DNA of 40,814 nucleotides. Source: Candidatus Desantisiibacteriota bacterium (GTDB taxonomy: Bacteria > JACRDZ01). Below, piece after piece: positions 16,501 to 24,384 of this stretch (its first letter is position 1; each line of letters starts with the position of its first letter). A program made the translations under genes and the position numbers. Location: the NCBI GenBank assembly GCA_016209155.1, contig JACQWU010000022.1, positions 1 through 40,814 on the forward strand, written 5' to 3'. The notes below the pieces were generated by a model. The model was not told the origin of the DNA, ran no database searches, and saw nothing but the letters and a program-made list of their open reading frames with translations.

Positions 16501-18014
16501 AAAGACGTGAATTGGTGGAGAGGCTGAATATTCTAGTAAAGTACCGGCAACTGTTCGATGGTCTCCTTACTATATTAACGCAAGGCAGATTTCTTAAAAA
16601 AGACGGTGATGTTATAGCGTGCACCTCAAGAGTAGAAAGTGAGGAAACAAAGAAGCATCTTATGAATTTGGAACATACCAAGGAAGATCTAATACAAAAA
16701 TATCCATTATTAAAATCATACTTGTCTCTGCTCTGGATATGCATAAGCAATTATCCGGATATCCTGACCGGGAAAAAATTGGCAACAACTGTTATGTTTC
16801 CTAACTCTTCTATGGAATTGGTGGAAGGTATATATAAAGCTTTCAGCAAAGAATTTTCAATGGTCGCAAAATGCATAGGTTCATATGTTAAAAGGCGATG
16901 TGCGGAGTTGGGCGAGGGGGAAAAGATAAACATTCTCGAAATAGGAGCAGGAACAGGGGGAACCACGGTTTCAGTATTGGAAGCAATAGAAGAATATAGT
17001 GATAAAATACGGTATGTCTATACGGATGTATCAATAGGCTTTTTGTTTCATGGAGAGAATTTGTACGGTAAAAAATATGATTTTATGGAATTTAAATTAT
17101 TAGACATTGAAAAGAGTGCATTTGAACAGGGCATTAAGCAAGCCGAATATGACATTATTATCGGTGCTAATGTTTTCCATGCAACCAAAAAAATGGATAA
17201 CACATTACTGAATGTAAAAGAGTTGCTGAAGACAAATGGGCTATTGATTATGGAGGAAACAACTTCCAAAGTAGACTTTTTATTATTGACATTCGGCTTA
17301 TTAGATGGATGGTGGCTATATGAAGATAAAGAAAACCGTATTGAGGAATCTCCACTACTCAATATAGATAGTTGGAAGAGGTTGTTAGAAAAAATTAATT
17401 TTCAGAATGTTGGCTTTTTAGGTTATCAAGGCTCGATGCAACATATGATAGTGGCAGAAAATAGCTGTGTTCAGAGAATAGAATATCCTCTTTGTGAGTT
17501 TAAGGCACTAAACCATATAATCCTGCCCATATCAGCAATGAATAAGCAAAGCCTCTACTCTAATGCCAAACAGCTGAAGGATTTTTTGCGAAAGAACAAA
17601 GAACAAAGAAACTTTATATTGCTACTTGAGGATATTGCTTATACTTTGCAAGTTGGGAGAGAGCCTATGCGGCACAGGCTGGCCTTTACTGGCAAGACTC
17701 ATGATGAAATAATCGAGAAAATAGATATGTATCTTAATACTCCCCTCAAGAAAGTTGATATGTTTGAATTAAATAATGTTTCTCTGGACGAAATTGATTT
17801 AAAAGAAAAGACCTTTATTGGTAAAAAGGTTGATGCAGAGCAAATGAATAACCTTATTCAGCAAGGGGCAATGGACAAGTTGGCTGATCTATGGGTACAA
17901 GGAATGGAGGTTGATTGGAACTCACTTTACATGGGATACAAACCATCACGTGTCTCATTGCCTACTTATTCCTTTCTCAAGGAACGATATTGGGTATCTG
18001 ATAAAAATGGTTAA
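10578..18014 (+). CDS. trans-AT PKS 2: KR, ACP, KS3, ACP, KS4, cMT, post-KS linker
   Basis: The start GTG overlaps the previous stop (GTGA) and the first ~35 residues repeat the helical lead of PKS 1 (LDLKKILEMVKNKQIAPKEG), a likely docking element. Domains by nucleotide: KR structural part from ~10730 and Rossmann part 11440-12130 (GGTGGLG; FSSIAG; QCDYAYAN); ACP2 12234-12444 (Ser 12327 in GFDSI); KS3 12630-13920 (Cys 13119, His 13524, 13665); linker to ~14430 (LPTYPFAREKCW); ACP3 14610-14810 (Ser 14700 in GLDSI); KS4 14952-16262 (Cys 15474, His 15879, 15999); C-methyltransferase 16350-17460 (EIGAGTGGTT); then a lone post-KS linker 17505-18011 ending in LPTYSFLKERYW. It is 2478 residues long with no AT. 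KR-ACP completes the module begun by the DH at the end of PKS 1; KS3-ACP3 has no reducing domains. KS4 has HGTGI and LSDTIE instead of HGTGT and LGDPIE. The protein ends without ACP or thioesterase. Confidence 0.92.
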   Translation: MSKQSLDLKKILEMVKNKQIAPKEGFKLIKQVQQGISQAIEVAGDLENSASLYYQMQWEKSEAPAESEKKNPLASVLLFATDEGVFKTIQNLKDYEGNESSVIMVKYGESYRAFGKLIYEINPESREDYYHLIKELRKEELLPSKVIYLRSGKSLSNNEEILISQFRQDVYPVLFLSQAILDEGIRDKIKFLYIYLCQSDELYPQYAAMGGFARSVHLENQRFFFKVIGVRSMSNSNQIANIIAYEFETEDAEAEVLYDGDNRLIRRWKEIETENDKGKSVQLRDRGVYVITGGTGGLGLIFAEYLAKNVRPRLVLVGRSELTADKQKRIKDIEALGADIEYIRADVSKREEVEELIAKIKSRFMEVHGVIHAAGVINDSFVVKKTKEEMDEVLSPKVYGTIWLDELTKEEPLDFFITFSSIAGIIGNIGQCDYAYANSFMNYYAEKRAALGRHGKTLSIIWPLWKKGGMRIDEQTEKLLSDTMGIRLMDRETGLMAIEKGLRLGGSHLIPLVGDTDKIRLRFDNIESLSLLKTDAMQTLTQTDEVSLTKNLQKDMLSLVSDILKIDEKRINLDSSLTKFGFDSITFTELANKINDKYHITIMPTVFFEHSSLRSIVSYLIKEQRDSMIYYYKSKMSVPINALADSLIQKKADEKIAETETIVRSRYNKSHEEFREQGRTAIKDNIAIVGMSGVMPQSEDLEEFWRHLEEGRDMITQIPIDRWDWKEYYGDPITEANKTNIKWGGFMKEVDKFDPLFFNISPYEAELMDPQERIIIELIWKTIEDSGYRALDFSGTKTGLFIGISSADYRELMIEQHMSMGVSQSIIANRVSYCFNFRGPSEPVDTACSSSLVAIHRAVEAIQNGHCDTAFAGGINVIASPNLYVVFSRMGALSDNGKCKTFDKNANGYVRGEGAGILMLKSLSRAEADGDYIYGVIKGTAVNHGGRASFFTAPNPNAQAEVLIEAYERAGVDPSTLSYIETHGTGTSLGDPIEIEGLKKAFKELYKRCNKPISKKAHCGLGSVKTNIGHLEAASGVAGVIKVLLAMKHQRLPGLLNFKEMNPYIQLEGSPFYIITESMAWGRLRDEEKMPIPLRAGVSSFGMGGVNAHVVLEEYRDNNKQIIAENKETQVFVLSAKNEKQLKEYAEKMVKFFDRAFDKKEVTIANIAYTLQVGREAMEERLALIVSSIQDLKEKLSQYAQGAEHIENVYRGNVKANKGISELLDGGEEEHAFIRRLIAVKRISKLAQMWVSGVNIEWKLLHELQTTRRIALPTYPFAREKCWIPKIEQAAVIASNKQVQVTESSNLIHNNYVKNFEQEQSIIPHQIVKNTNLENTEVLFTATSEYFKNVFSSALKIDSKMIDIETDFQEYGLDSIMVNQLNKILEGKFGKLSPTLLFTHKNIKTLTGYFVKNYIEKLRYIIGVSQNNNKVNLTTSKQERQIGEVIKETSNKDSYNEEIAIIGLSGQFPLASNVDELWENLKAGRDCITEVPKERWDYKEFYDPEKRKIGKTCCKWGGFLKEVDKFDPAFFNINPEEAVIMDPQERLFLQTVWACLEDAGYTRTMLKDNNTKDIGAAVGVFVGASFHSYPLHVAEQWKKGVLVPLHTQTFSIANRISYFFNLSGPSVSMDTACSSSLYALHLACESIRRGECRFAITGGVNLPLHPSQYITLSAVGMLSAQGHCRSFGEGADGMVPGEGVDAVLLKPLKDAIRDRDHIYAVIKGTAANNDGKTYGYTTPNPIAQSEVIRKALTKSNVDTKTISYIEAHGTGIVLSDTIEIEALSNAYESYSKERNYRAIGSIKSNIGHIEAPGGIAGLIKVLLQMKYKLLVPSIHSEKLNSHINFENTPFYVQQKLEEWKQPVIEENGKVKIYPRRAGLSSFGAGGVNVHIIVEEYPSFGADHSCTGKDNLIPSASSLINAVMNEVRPLLIQSFNKIDINLYEKGYKDLNKWTRLLLLNAFQNMGLFNKSEERYQRRELVERLNILVKYRQLFDGLLTILTQGRFLKKDGDVIACTSRVESEETKKHLMNLEHTKEDLIQKYPLLKSYLSLLWICISNYPDILTGKKLATTVMFPNSSMELVEGIYKAFSKEFSMVAKCIGSYVKRRCAELGEGEKINILEIGAGTGGTTVSVLEAIEEYSDKIRYVYTDVSIGFLFHGENLYGKKYDFMEFKLLDIEKSAFEQGIKQAEYDIIIGANVFHATKKMDNTLLNVKELLKTNGLLIMEETTSKVDFLLLTFGLLDGWWLYEDKENRIEESPLLNIDSWKRLLEKINFQNVGFLGYQGSMQHMIVAENSCVQRIEYPLCEFKALNHIILPISAMNKQSLYSNAKQLKDFLRKNKEQRNFILLLEDIAYTLQVGREPMRHRLAFTGKTHDEIIEKIDMYLNTPLKKVDMFELNNVSLDEIDLKEKTFIGKKVDAEQMNNLIQQGAMDKLADLWVQGMEVDWNSLYMGYKPSRVSLPTYSFLKERYWVSDKNG

Positions 18015-18047
18015 ATAATTATTTTAACTGTATATAAAGGAGGGCTT

Positions 18048-19589
18048 ATGACTCAATGGTGCGGAAATTTTACAGAGTATGTTTGGCGTCTTTTAAATGA
18101 AAAAAAAATGTTAACCAACAAAGCATTCCAATTTTCTGAAAGAATAATAACGTATGAAGAACTTTTTGAGAATGTAAATAAAGCTGGTAACCTCTTAAAG
18201 GGAAAAGGGATAAAACCTGGAGATCGTGTTATGCTGATAATGCAGGACTCTGTCTCTCTTGTAAATGCTTTCCTTGGGGCAATCCGAATAGGTGCAATTC
18301 CTATTGTGCTTAATACTATGCTTTTCTCTAAAGATTATCCTTATTACTTTTCAGATAGTCAGGCTCGTTTATGCATTATTGATGAAGATTTTTTAGAAAA
18401 AATTGATGAATGCAAAAACCAGTGCCCTGTTATAAATACAGGTGAATTCGACAGGCTGACAGCAAAACAACCTGCATACACTGAGTTTTATAATTGCGAT
18501 CTTAAAACTCCTGCATTCTGGCAATATTCATCAGGAACCACTGGAAAGCCAAAGGCCGTTATTCATACACATTTCGGACCTGTTGAAATTTATAATACAT
18601 ATGCAACAGAGATTCTAAGCATTTCATCCACTGACAAGGTGCTTAGCACAGCACGAATGTTTTTCGGATATGGTCTTGGAGGCAGCCTCTTTTTCCCTAT
18701 TATGGCAGGCGCTATGACAATATTGTTCTCCGGTCGCATAAATCCCGAAAATTTTATTAAGGTTATTAATAGTTATAAGCCAACAATTTTTTTCTCAGTC
18801 CCATCGTTTTACAAGCAATTGTTGGATTATGAAGGGGGTGCTTATTCTCTGAATACATCGTCTCTTAGACTGGCAATATCAGCCGGAGAATCATTGCCAT
18901 CAGTAATATATTATAGATGGTTTGAGCGTACCGGTGTTGAACTGCTCGACGGCATTGGTACAACGGAAGCGCTTCATATTTTTATGTCAAATCGAGCGGG
19001 TGAAGTCAAACCCGGGAGTTGTGGTAAGCCGCTTAAGGGTGTTCAAGTTAAGCTTGTAGATGAGTCAGAAAATATCATACCAGGGTGCAAGCTGGGAAGG
19101 CTTCTTATCCATCACCCCGGAATCGCTGTTGGTTATTATAACCAGCAGGAGCTGAACTCAAAAGTATTTAGAGATGGGTGGCTAGATACCGGCGACATTT
19201 TCCGTGTAGATCAAGAAGGCCATTTTTGGCATATGGGCCGGTTTAATGATATGTTCAAAGTAAAGGCTATGTGGGTATCACCGATAGAAGTTGAAGAGGT
19301 ACTGTTACGTCATAAAATGATCTCTGATTGTGCAGTTGTCGGTGTTCCAAATAAACAAGGATTAACGGAAATTGTAGCATATATCGTGTTAAAAGATGGT
19401 ATAAAGCCAGAAGATTTTGTTGCAAATTCACAAATTCATAATCATTGTGAAGATATATTGGCGAGATATAAGATCCCCACAAGCTACAATTTTATAGAAA
19501 CAATCCCAAAAACTGCAACTGGCAAGAAAAAACGCTATGAGCTTCGGGAGAAATTTATTGAAACTTCATTGGGGAGGAATGAAATATGA
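18048..19589 (+). CDS. Benzoate-CoA-ligase-like AMP-forming acyl-CoA synthetase
   Basis: A 513-residue adenylate-forming enzyme, full length for the family, behind a strong AAAGGAGGG site 33 bases after PKS 2. It has the P-loop-like SSGTTGKPKAV, the aryl-ligase segments FGYGLGGSLFFP and TTEALHIFMSN, the YxTGD-type WLDTGD, and the C-terminal catalytic Lys context TATGKKKRYEL. These segments resemble benzoate- and related aryl-CoA ligases more than long-chain fatty acyl ligases. The reaction would be ATP-dependent activation of a carboxylic acid to an acyl-AMP and then to a CoA (or carrier-protein) thioester. The next gene, a type III PKS-like enzyme, overlaps it by four bases and could use that CoA ester as starter. 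The aromatic substrate is inferred from similarity alone. Confidence 0.88.
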   Translation: MTQWCGNFTEYVWRLLNEKKMLTNKAFQFSERIITYEELFENVNKAGNLLKGKGIKPGDRVMLIMQDSVSLVNAFLGAIRIGAIPIVLNTMLFSKDYPYYFSDSQARLCIIDEDFLEKIDECKNQCPVINTGEFDRLTAKQPAYTEFYNCDLKTPAFWQYSSGTTGKPKAVIHTHFGPVEIYNTYATEILSISSTDKVLSTARMFFGYGLGGSLFFPIMAGAMTILFSGRINPENFIKVINSYKPTIFFSVPSFYKQLLDYEGGAYSLNTSSLRLAISAGESLPSVIYYRWFERTGVELLDGIGTTEALHIFMSNRAGEVKPGSCGKPLKGVQVKLVDESENIIPGCKLGRLLIHHPGIAVGYYNQQELNSKVFRDGWLDTGDIFRVDQEGHFWHMGRFNDMFKVKAMWVSPIEVEEVLLRHKMISDCAVVGVPNKQGLTEIVAYIVLKDGIKPEDFVANSQIHNHCEDILARYKIPTSYNFIETIPKTATGKKKRYELREKFIETSLGRNEI

Positions 19590-20623
19590 AAGTCACGCAC
19601 ATATTTACATATAACGAAGGTCCCTGGTACTCGGCTTTGGAAGCGATGCATCTTTTGGGACAAAATAATATAATTACTGAAAAGGCTCTCAAAGCAACCG
19701 AATATGAAAAGCGCAGATTATTTGCCATAAATGACATTAAAAAAACACCACTTGATGACGCTACATTTTTTCATATTCTTACTAAAAGCTTTTTAACTAT
19801 GGCAAAATCTTTGGTTGATCAATATCTAAAATGGAAAGGCAATAATAAAAATATTAAATCCATTACTATTATAAACAGCCAGGGAATACCAAAACCTGGC
19901 TATGATGAAATGCTGAAAGAATTAATGAATATAAATAACATCCCAATTTATCATATCACGGGAATGAATTGCGCAAGTACTATTCTTGCCTTACAGCATT
20001 TGCATCATTTACGTAAAAAAGACCCTTTACGAAAAGAAGAAATCGATTTAATTTTTTCAATTGAGGTACCATCTATCATGATGCGCCTCAAAAGATCTAT
20101 ACTACAAATGCCTTATGTTCACTATGATGGAGTTGTATCCGATGGTGCCGGATTGGTTGTAATTGAATCTTCAGAAAGTAGCTTAGGTCTGGAAATTGTC
20201 GGACATCGTAATTTTCTCTATCCCAAAGCTCAAGAGAACTTAATGTCAAGAGCAATAGGGAATCAAGTAGAACATGGGCTAACCACAGAATCTATTGAAG
20301 ATATAAGACATGTCATCAAGGATGCTATCAATTATACCTTGTCAGATCTTAATCTGAATATGGAAAAGATCAATCACTGGATTTTACATCCTGGAGGAGT
20401 AAAAGTCATTAATACAGTATCTAAGGAACTCGGTTTAAAAGATGAGACTATGAAATATGCTCTTGATACTATACGCAGCCAAGGGAATTCCATGAGCAAT
20501 TTGATTCTCTATGTGTTGCAAAAATATTTCGAATCGAATACCTTTAGCAATAAAGATATTGCAATGCTAATCGGGATCGCTCCTGGTTTTGAAATTCAAA
20601 CGGTGACAGTACGCTATTGTTAA
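19586..20623 (+). CDS. Type III PKS / KAS III-like condensing enzyme
   Basis: A 345-residue thiolase-fold protein whose ATG overlaps the ligase stop (ATGA). The likely catalytic triad is visible: Cys in ITGMNCASTILAL, His in HWILHPGG and Asn in RSQGNSMSNLIL. HPGG followed by a GNxxS motif is the type III PKS (chalcone or alkylresorcinol synthase) signature, whereas FabH enzymes usually have HQAN. The protein is somewhat shorter than most type III PKSs, and the residues around Cys are not the usual plant-type GC-G pattern. It would condense a CoA- or ACP-bound acyl chain with an extender unit, acting either on the aryl-CoA from the neighbouring ligase or on the finished chain of PKS 2, which has no release domain. 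Fold is confident; the exact subfamily is less so. Confidence 0.75.
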   Translation: MKVTHIFTYNEGPWYSALEAMHLLGQNNIITEKALKATEYEKRRLFAINDIKKTPLDDATFFHILTKSFLTMAKSLVDQYLKWKGNNKNIKSITIINSQGIPKPGYDEMLKELMNINNIPIYHITGMNCASTILALQHLHHLRKKDPLRKEEIDLIFSIEVPSIMMRLKRSILQMPYVHYDGVVSDGAGLVVIESSESSLGLEIVGHRNFLYPKAQENLMSRAIGNQVEHGLTTESIEDIRHVIKDAINYTLSDLNLNMEKINHWILHPGGVKVINTVSKELGLKDETMKYALDTIRSQGNSMSNLILYVLQKYFESNTFSNKDIAMLIGIAPGFEIQTVTVRYC

Positions 20624-20639
20624 GGAAAGGGGGTGAATT

Positions 20640-21056
20640 ATGAATAATTTAAGTATTATTTGGTCCGCAGATTTTGATATCCGGAAAGGTTATCAAAAAA
20701 ATAAAGAACACGAACATATTGTATCGTTTATTCATGATCAATTGGTAAAACATGCTATTGAACTGAAAAAAATTGGTTTTCTGGGCATATTGTATGGCAT
20801 GAATCATGTGAGTGTTCGTGTTCCGTCCTTAACAGAACTAGCGTTTGGGCGTCTTTATAAAAAACACAAAGACAGGTATTTGTGTATATCTCTTCAACGA
20901 TTGTATTTAGTTGATGATTATCAGACTGGAATTGATAAATTAGCTGATGCTTTTCGTGCATTCGAAGCTAATTTGGGAATTATTTGTTGGTATGGAGAGG
21001 ATAAATTCGAAATTATGCTCGTCTCTTCTTCTGCCAATGATCTGTCTAAATCATAA
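20640..21056 (+). CDS. Small protein of unknown function in the PKS operon
   Basis: 138 residues, starting at ATG 20640 after a strong AAAGGGGGTG site only 16 bases past the type III-like gene, so it is clearly co-transcribed. I do not recognise the family. There is no signal peptide, membrane segment or repeat. It looks like a soluble alpha/beta protein with a charged N-terminal part (many Lys, Glu, His), a hydrophobic stretch IGFLGILYGMNHVSV, and a C-terminal half reading LADAFRAFEANLGIICWYGEDKFEIML. Its place between a condensing enzyme and the export genes would suit an accessory factor or a cyclase-like partner, but nothing in the sequence proves this. Confidence 0.65.
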   Translation: MNNLSIIWSADFDIRKGYQKNKEHEHIVSFIHDQLVKHAIELKKIGFLGILYGMNHVSVRVPSLTELAFGRLYKKHKDRYLCISLQRLYLVDDYQTGIDKLADAFRAFEANLGIICWYGEDKFEIMLVSSSANDLSKS

Positions 21057-21109
21057 AAGAGAAAGAATTTCAAATAATAATCCATTATTTTTTAAGAAAG
21101 GAATAACAA

Positions 21110-21799
21110 ATGATAGAATTAAAAGAAGTGAGTAAGACGTATACACAAGGTATAAAAAATATACCTGTTCTTCACAATATTTCGATTAGCATCAAGTTGG
21201 GTGAATTTGTCTCTATTATGGGTCCCAGCGGATCCGGCAAAAGCACACTTCTGAATCTCATCGGTGGAATCGACCAGCCTACATCTGGAGAGATATTTAT
21301 TAATAGCAAACCGCTTCATGGGATTAAGGATGATGAACTCACTTTAATCAGACGCAAACATGTGGGATATATTTTTCAGTTTTTTAACCTTCTTCCCATT
21401 CTTTCAGCTATGGAAAATGTTGGTCTTCCGCTTCTCCTCGAAGGTATACCTTTATCAAAAATAAAATCAAAGGTAGAAACGCTATTGCAAAAAGTTGGAT
21501 TGGAAGGCCGTATGGAACATCGGCCCGAGCAGCTTTCAGGAGGAGAAATGCAGCGTGTAGCGATAGCGCGCTCTCTAATTACAGATCCCGAAGTACTCCT
21601 TGCGGACGAACCAACAGGTAATTTGGATTCGCGTTCAAGTGAAGAGATATTCAATATGCTTAAAAAACTAAATGCCGAAGGCCAAACTATTATAATGGTA
21701 ACACATGATTCTAAAGCTGCTGATTGCGGTACACGGCTTATCACGATCAAAGACGGATTTCTGGCTTCCGATAAAAAGCTAAAGGAGGTTAGGGCATGA
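21110..21799 (+). CDS. LolD/MacB-type ABC transporter ATP-binding protein
   Basis: A 229-residue ATPase subunit preceded by AAGAAAGGAA. It has all core motifs: Walker A GPSGSGKST, Q-loop in FQFFNLLP, signature LSGGEMQRVAIARSL, Walker B VLLADEPTGNLDS, and the H-loop VTHDS. The FNLLP and DEPTGNLD pattern is that of the MacB/LolD/FtsE group, which pairs with FtsX-fold permeases; these act by mechanotransmission on periplasmic substrates instead of moving solutes through a channel. The stop overlaps the ATG of the permease gene (ATGA), confirming pairing. It is the first gene of a four-gene export unit embedded in the PKS cluster. The transported molecule is probably the polyketide or a lipidated form of it (inference). 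Confidence 0.93.
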   Translation: MIELKEVSKTYTQGIKNIPVLHNISISIKLGEFVSIMGPSGSGKSTLLNLIGGIDQPTSGEIFINSKPLHGIKDDELTLIRRKHVGYIFQFFNLLPILSAMENVGLPLLLEGIPLSKIKSKVETLLQKVGLEGRMEHRPEQLSGGEMQRVAIARSLITDPEVLLADEPTGNLDSRSSEEIFNMLKKLNAEGQTIIMVTHDSKAADCGTRLITIKDGFLASDKKLKEVRA

Positions 21800-24384
21800 G
21801 TATTTTAAATTTTTTTCGTTACATTAGCCTTAGACATATACGATTTCAAAAAACACAATCGATTGTTGTTTTGCTCAGTATCTGTCTAGGTATTGCAACA
21901 ATAGTCTCAATAACCATTGTAAATAGAAGCGTTCTATATTCATATGAAGATACATTTAATAAAATGTTGGGCCGCTCCAGTTTACAGATCTCAGGTCCCG
22001 AAACAGGATTTCCCGAGAATCTTGTAGATAAGGTTTTGAAAGTTCCCGGAGTGGAATATGCTGCACCAGTAATCGAAACTCAGGGGATACTTATCGGAGC
22101 AAAAGAACATTCTATTATGATCCTGGGTGTGGATGTGCTTCAGGATAATCAAATTCGAGATTACAGCATTTCAGGTGAAAGCGCGGATATACCAGATCCT
22201 CTTTTATTCCTCGCAAAACCTGGTTCTATTCTAATACCGCGCAGTTTGGCAGAATCTGAAAAAATAGAAATAGATCAGGATGTGCAGATACAAACAGTCT
22301 ACGGTATACAGAAATTTCGTGTTCGCGGACTTCTTAACCCGGAGGGACCTGCAAAGGCAGTGGGTGGTAACATAGCAGTAATGGACATCTTTGCGGCACA
22401 AATGGCTTTTGGAAAAGAAGCCCGTATCGATCGAATTGATATCGGTCTGTATCGTGGGACTGATATAGAAGAAGTGCAACACCATTTAGAGAAAACTATT
22501 CCTCAGGGATATAAAATTACGACTCCGGCAGGCAGGACTAAGCAGGTACAAAAAATTCTTTCCAGCATGCAGAGCAATATAGATCTTATCGGTTATATTT
22601 CGATCATTGTTGGCATGTATCTTATTTACAATGCAGTTTCAATCACTGTTGTACGCCGTAAAAAAGAAATAGGTATACTCCGTGCTCTTGGGGCTACGCG
22701 AAGTCAAATCATAAAAACATTTCTCGGAGAGCACATTATAATTGCTACTGTAGCCTCAGCATTAGGTGTAGCATTGGGGATTCTTTTTGCAAAAGCCGCG
22801 GTCGGCGCTGTTGGAGAGATTATATCCAGTATGTACATGAGGACATCAGTCTCTGAAATCAAAATCTATTGGGCTGATATTTTCTCAGGTTTTGCAGCTG
22901 GAATTCTTGCAACCCTGATTGCATCATTGATTCCTGCATTTTCAACCGCCAATATAACACCAATTTTAGCTATACGATCAGTTCCATATTCGGAAGAGAA
23001 AATGCTTACTGCCAGAACTGTCAGGATGGTGTCTATATTACTCGTATTTCTCTCTATAGTTCTTCTAATCTTCTATAAAGCTACAAAATTTTTTCCTGTA
23101 TTTCACAATAAAAGTATAATATTTTTATCCGTTACTGCGATACTGGTTGGAATTTCACTCTCAACGACCGATTTTCTCAGATGGGTACTTACTTTTTTTC
23201 AGCGTTTCATTTTACCCTTGTTTAGCGGTTCTCCCAGACTTGCCGGCCTAAATTTGCAGAAAAATATCTCCCGGAATGCTGTAGCCGTAGCTGCTGTGTT
23301 TTACAGTATTGCAATATTTGTGAGCTCAGCAGGCTTTATGTATAGCATTAAAGAATCTATACTCTCGTATACTGATTCCGTTGTGCGAGGTGATATCCTT
23401 GTAACTTCAGGACATCCACTTTCTGTAGGTTCTCAGAATATTCCTATGCCAGTTGAGTTAGGAAAAGAAATAGAGAAAATTCCCGGAGTGCTATCAGCAG
23501 ATCCCTTTCGCAAAACATATATTGACTATAGCGGTAAACGGGTTGTTCTTTTGACCGTGGATGTAGCACGAAGACTTGAATACAGTCCGTTTATGTTTGC
23601 CCAGGGAACACATGACGAGATGGTAAAACTTCTGCCACACAACGATGCTGCAGTAGTAAGCGAAGGTTTTGCTTCACATTTTAATGTCGTACCAGGAGAT
23701 ACAATTACTTTGTCAACACCGCAAGGTCCGGTACCCTTCCATGTAGTTGCAATAATTGTTGATTATATGTCAGATGTGGGGTCTGTGCTGGTAGATATCG
23801 ATACATATCAGCGCCATTGGGGTGATATGCTTGCAGAGACCTTTTCAGTGCGTGTGAAACCAGGGGAGAGCATAAATACTGTACAAGAAGCTATTATGAA
23901 GAAATTCGGAGCTAATCGAAAATTATTTGTTCTCTCAGGTCGTGAATTTAAGGAAGAGAGCCGTAAGTTAATCGATCAGACCTTTATCATGCACTATGCA
24001 GTAAACATCATAAGCATGATTATTGCTTGCTTTGGTATTATTGTTGCTCTGCTTGCATCAGTGCTCGAACGAACACGTGAGATAGGAATCCTGCGTTCTA
24101 TAGGTATGCTGCGCTCCCAAGTATCTCGAGTGGTAATGCTTGAATCAGTGATCCTGGGCATTAGTGGAGGGGTGCTTGGCTCTCTCACAGGAGTTCTTCT
24201 GGGATGGATAAGCCTGGATGGTTTTTATCGGGTAGATTACGGTGCAAGCATTGCTTATTACATACCTTATATGTATGTCATCTGGGCTATAATAATCTCG
24301 GCAGGGCTTGCAACACTTGCAGGACTCTATCCAGCACACCGAGCTGCGAAAACAAATATTGTGGAGGCATTGAACTATGAATAA
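21796..24384 (+). CDS. ABC transporter permease with two FtsX domains
   Basis: 862 residues, overlapping the ATPase gene by four bases. The layout is one N-terminal membrane segment (~20-42), a periplasmic MacB-PCD-like domain (~45-255), a first FtsX domain with three membrane helices (~260-385, containing RRKKEIGILRALGATRSQI), further helices around 405-520, a second periplasmic domain, and a second FtsX domain near the C-terminus (~735-855, containing RTREIGILRSIGMLRSQ). The two coupling motifs EIGILRxxG are the segments that contact the ATPase. Having both halves in one chain is the double-FtsX architecture often found in lipid or lipoprotein export systems, unlike LolC/LolE, which are separate chains. 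It overlaps the next gene by eight bases. Confidence 0.92.
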   Translation: MSILNFFRYISLRHIRFQKTQSIVVLLSICLGIATIVSITIVNRSVLYSYEDTFNKMLGRSSLQISGPETGFPENLVDKVLKVPGVEYAAPVIETQGILIGAKEHSIMILGVDVLQDNQIRDYSISGESADIPDPLLFLAKPGSILIPRSLAESEKIEIDQDVQIQTVYGIQKFRVRGLLNPEGPAKAVGGNIAVMDIFAAQMAFGKEARIDRIDIGLYRGTDIEEVQHHLEKTIPQGYKITTPAGRTKQVQKILSSMQSNIDLIGYISIIVGMYLIYNAVSITVVRRKKEIGILRALGATRSQIIKTFLGEHIIIATVASALGVALGILFAKAAVGAVGEIISSMYMRTSVSEIKIYWADIFSGFAAGILATLIASLIPAFSTANITPILAIRSVPYSEEKMLTARTVRMVSILLVFLSIVLLIFYKATKFFPVFHNKSIIFLSVTAILVGISLSTTDFLRWVLTFFQRFILPLFSGSPRLAGLNLQKNISRNAVAVAAVFYSIAIFVSSAGFMYSIKESILSYTDSVVRGDILVTSGHPLSVGSQNIPMPVELGKEIEKIPGVLSADPFRKTYIDYSGKRVVLLTVDVARRLEYSPFMFAQGTHDEMVKLLPHNDAAVVSEGFASHFNVVPGDTITLSTPQGPVPFHVVAIIVDYMSDVGSVLVDIDTYQRHWGDMLAETFSVRVKPGESINTVQEAIMKKFGANRKLFVLSGREFKEESRKLIDQTFIMHYAVNIISMIIACFGIIVALLASVLERTREIGILRSIGMLRSQVSRVVMLESVILGISGGVLGSLTGVLLGWISLDGFYRVDYGASIAYYIPYMYVIWAIIISAGLATLAGLYPAHRAAKTNIVEALNYE

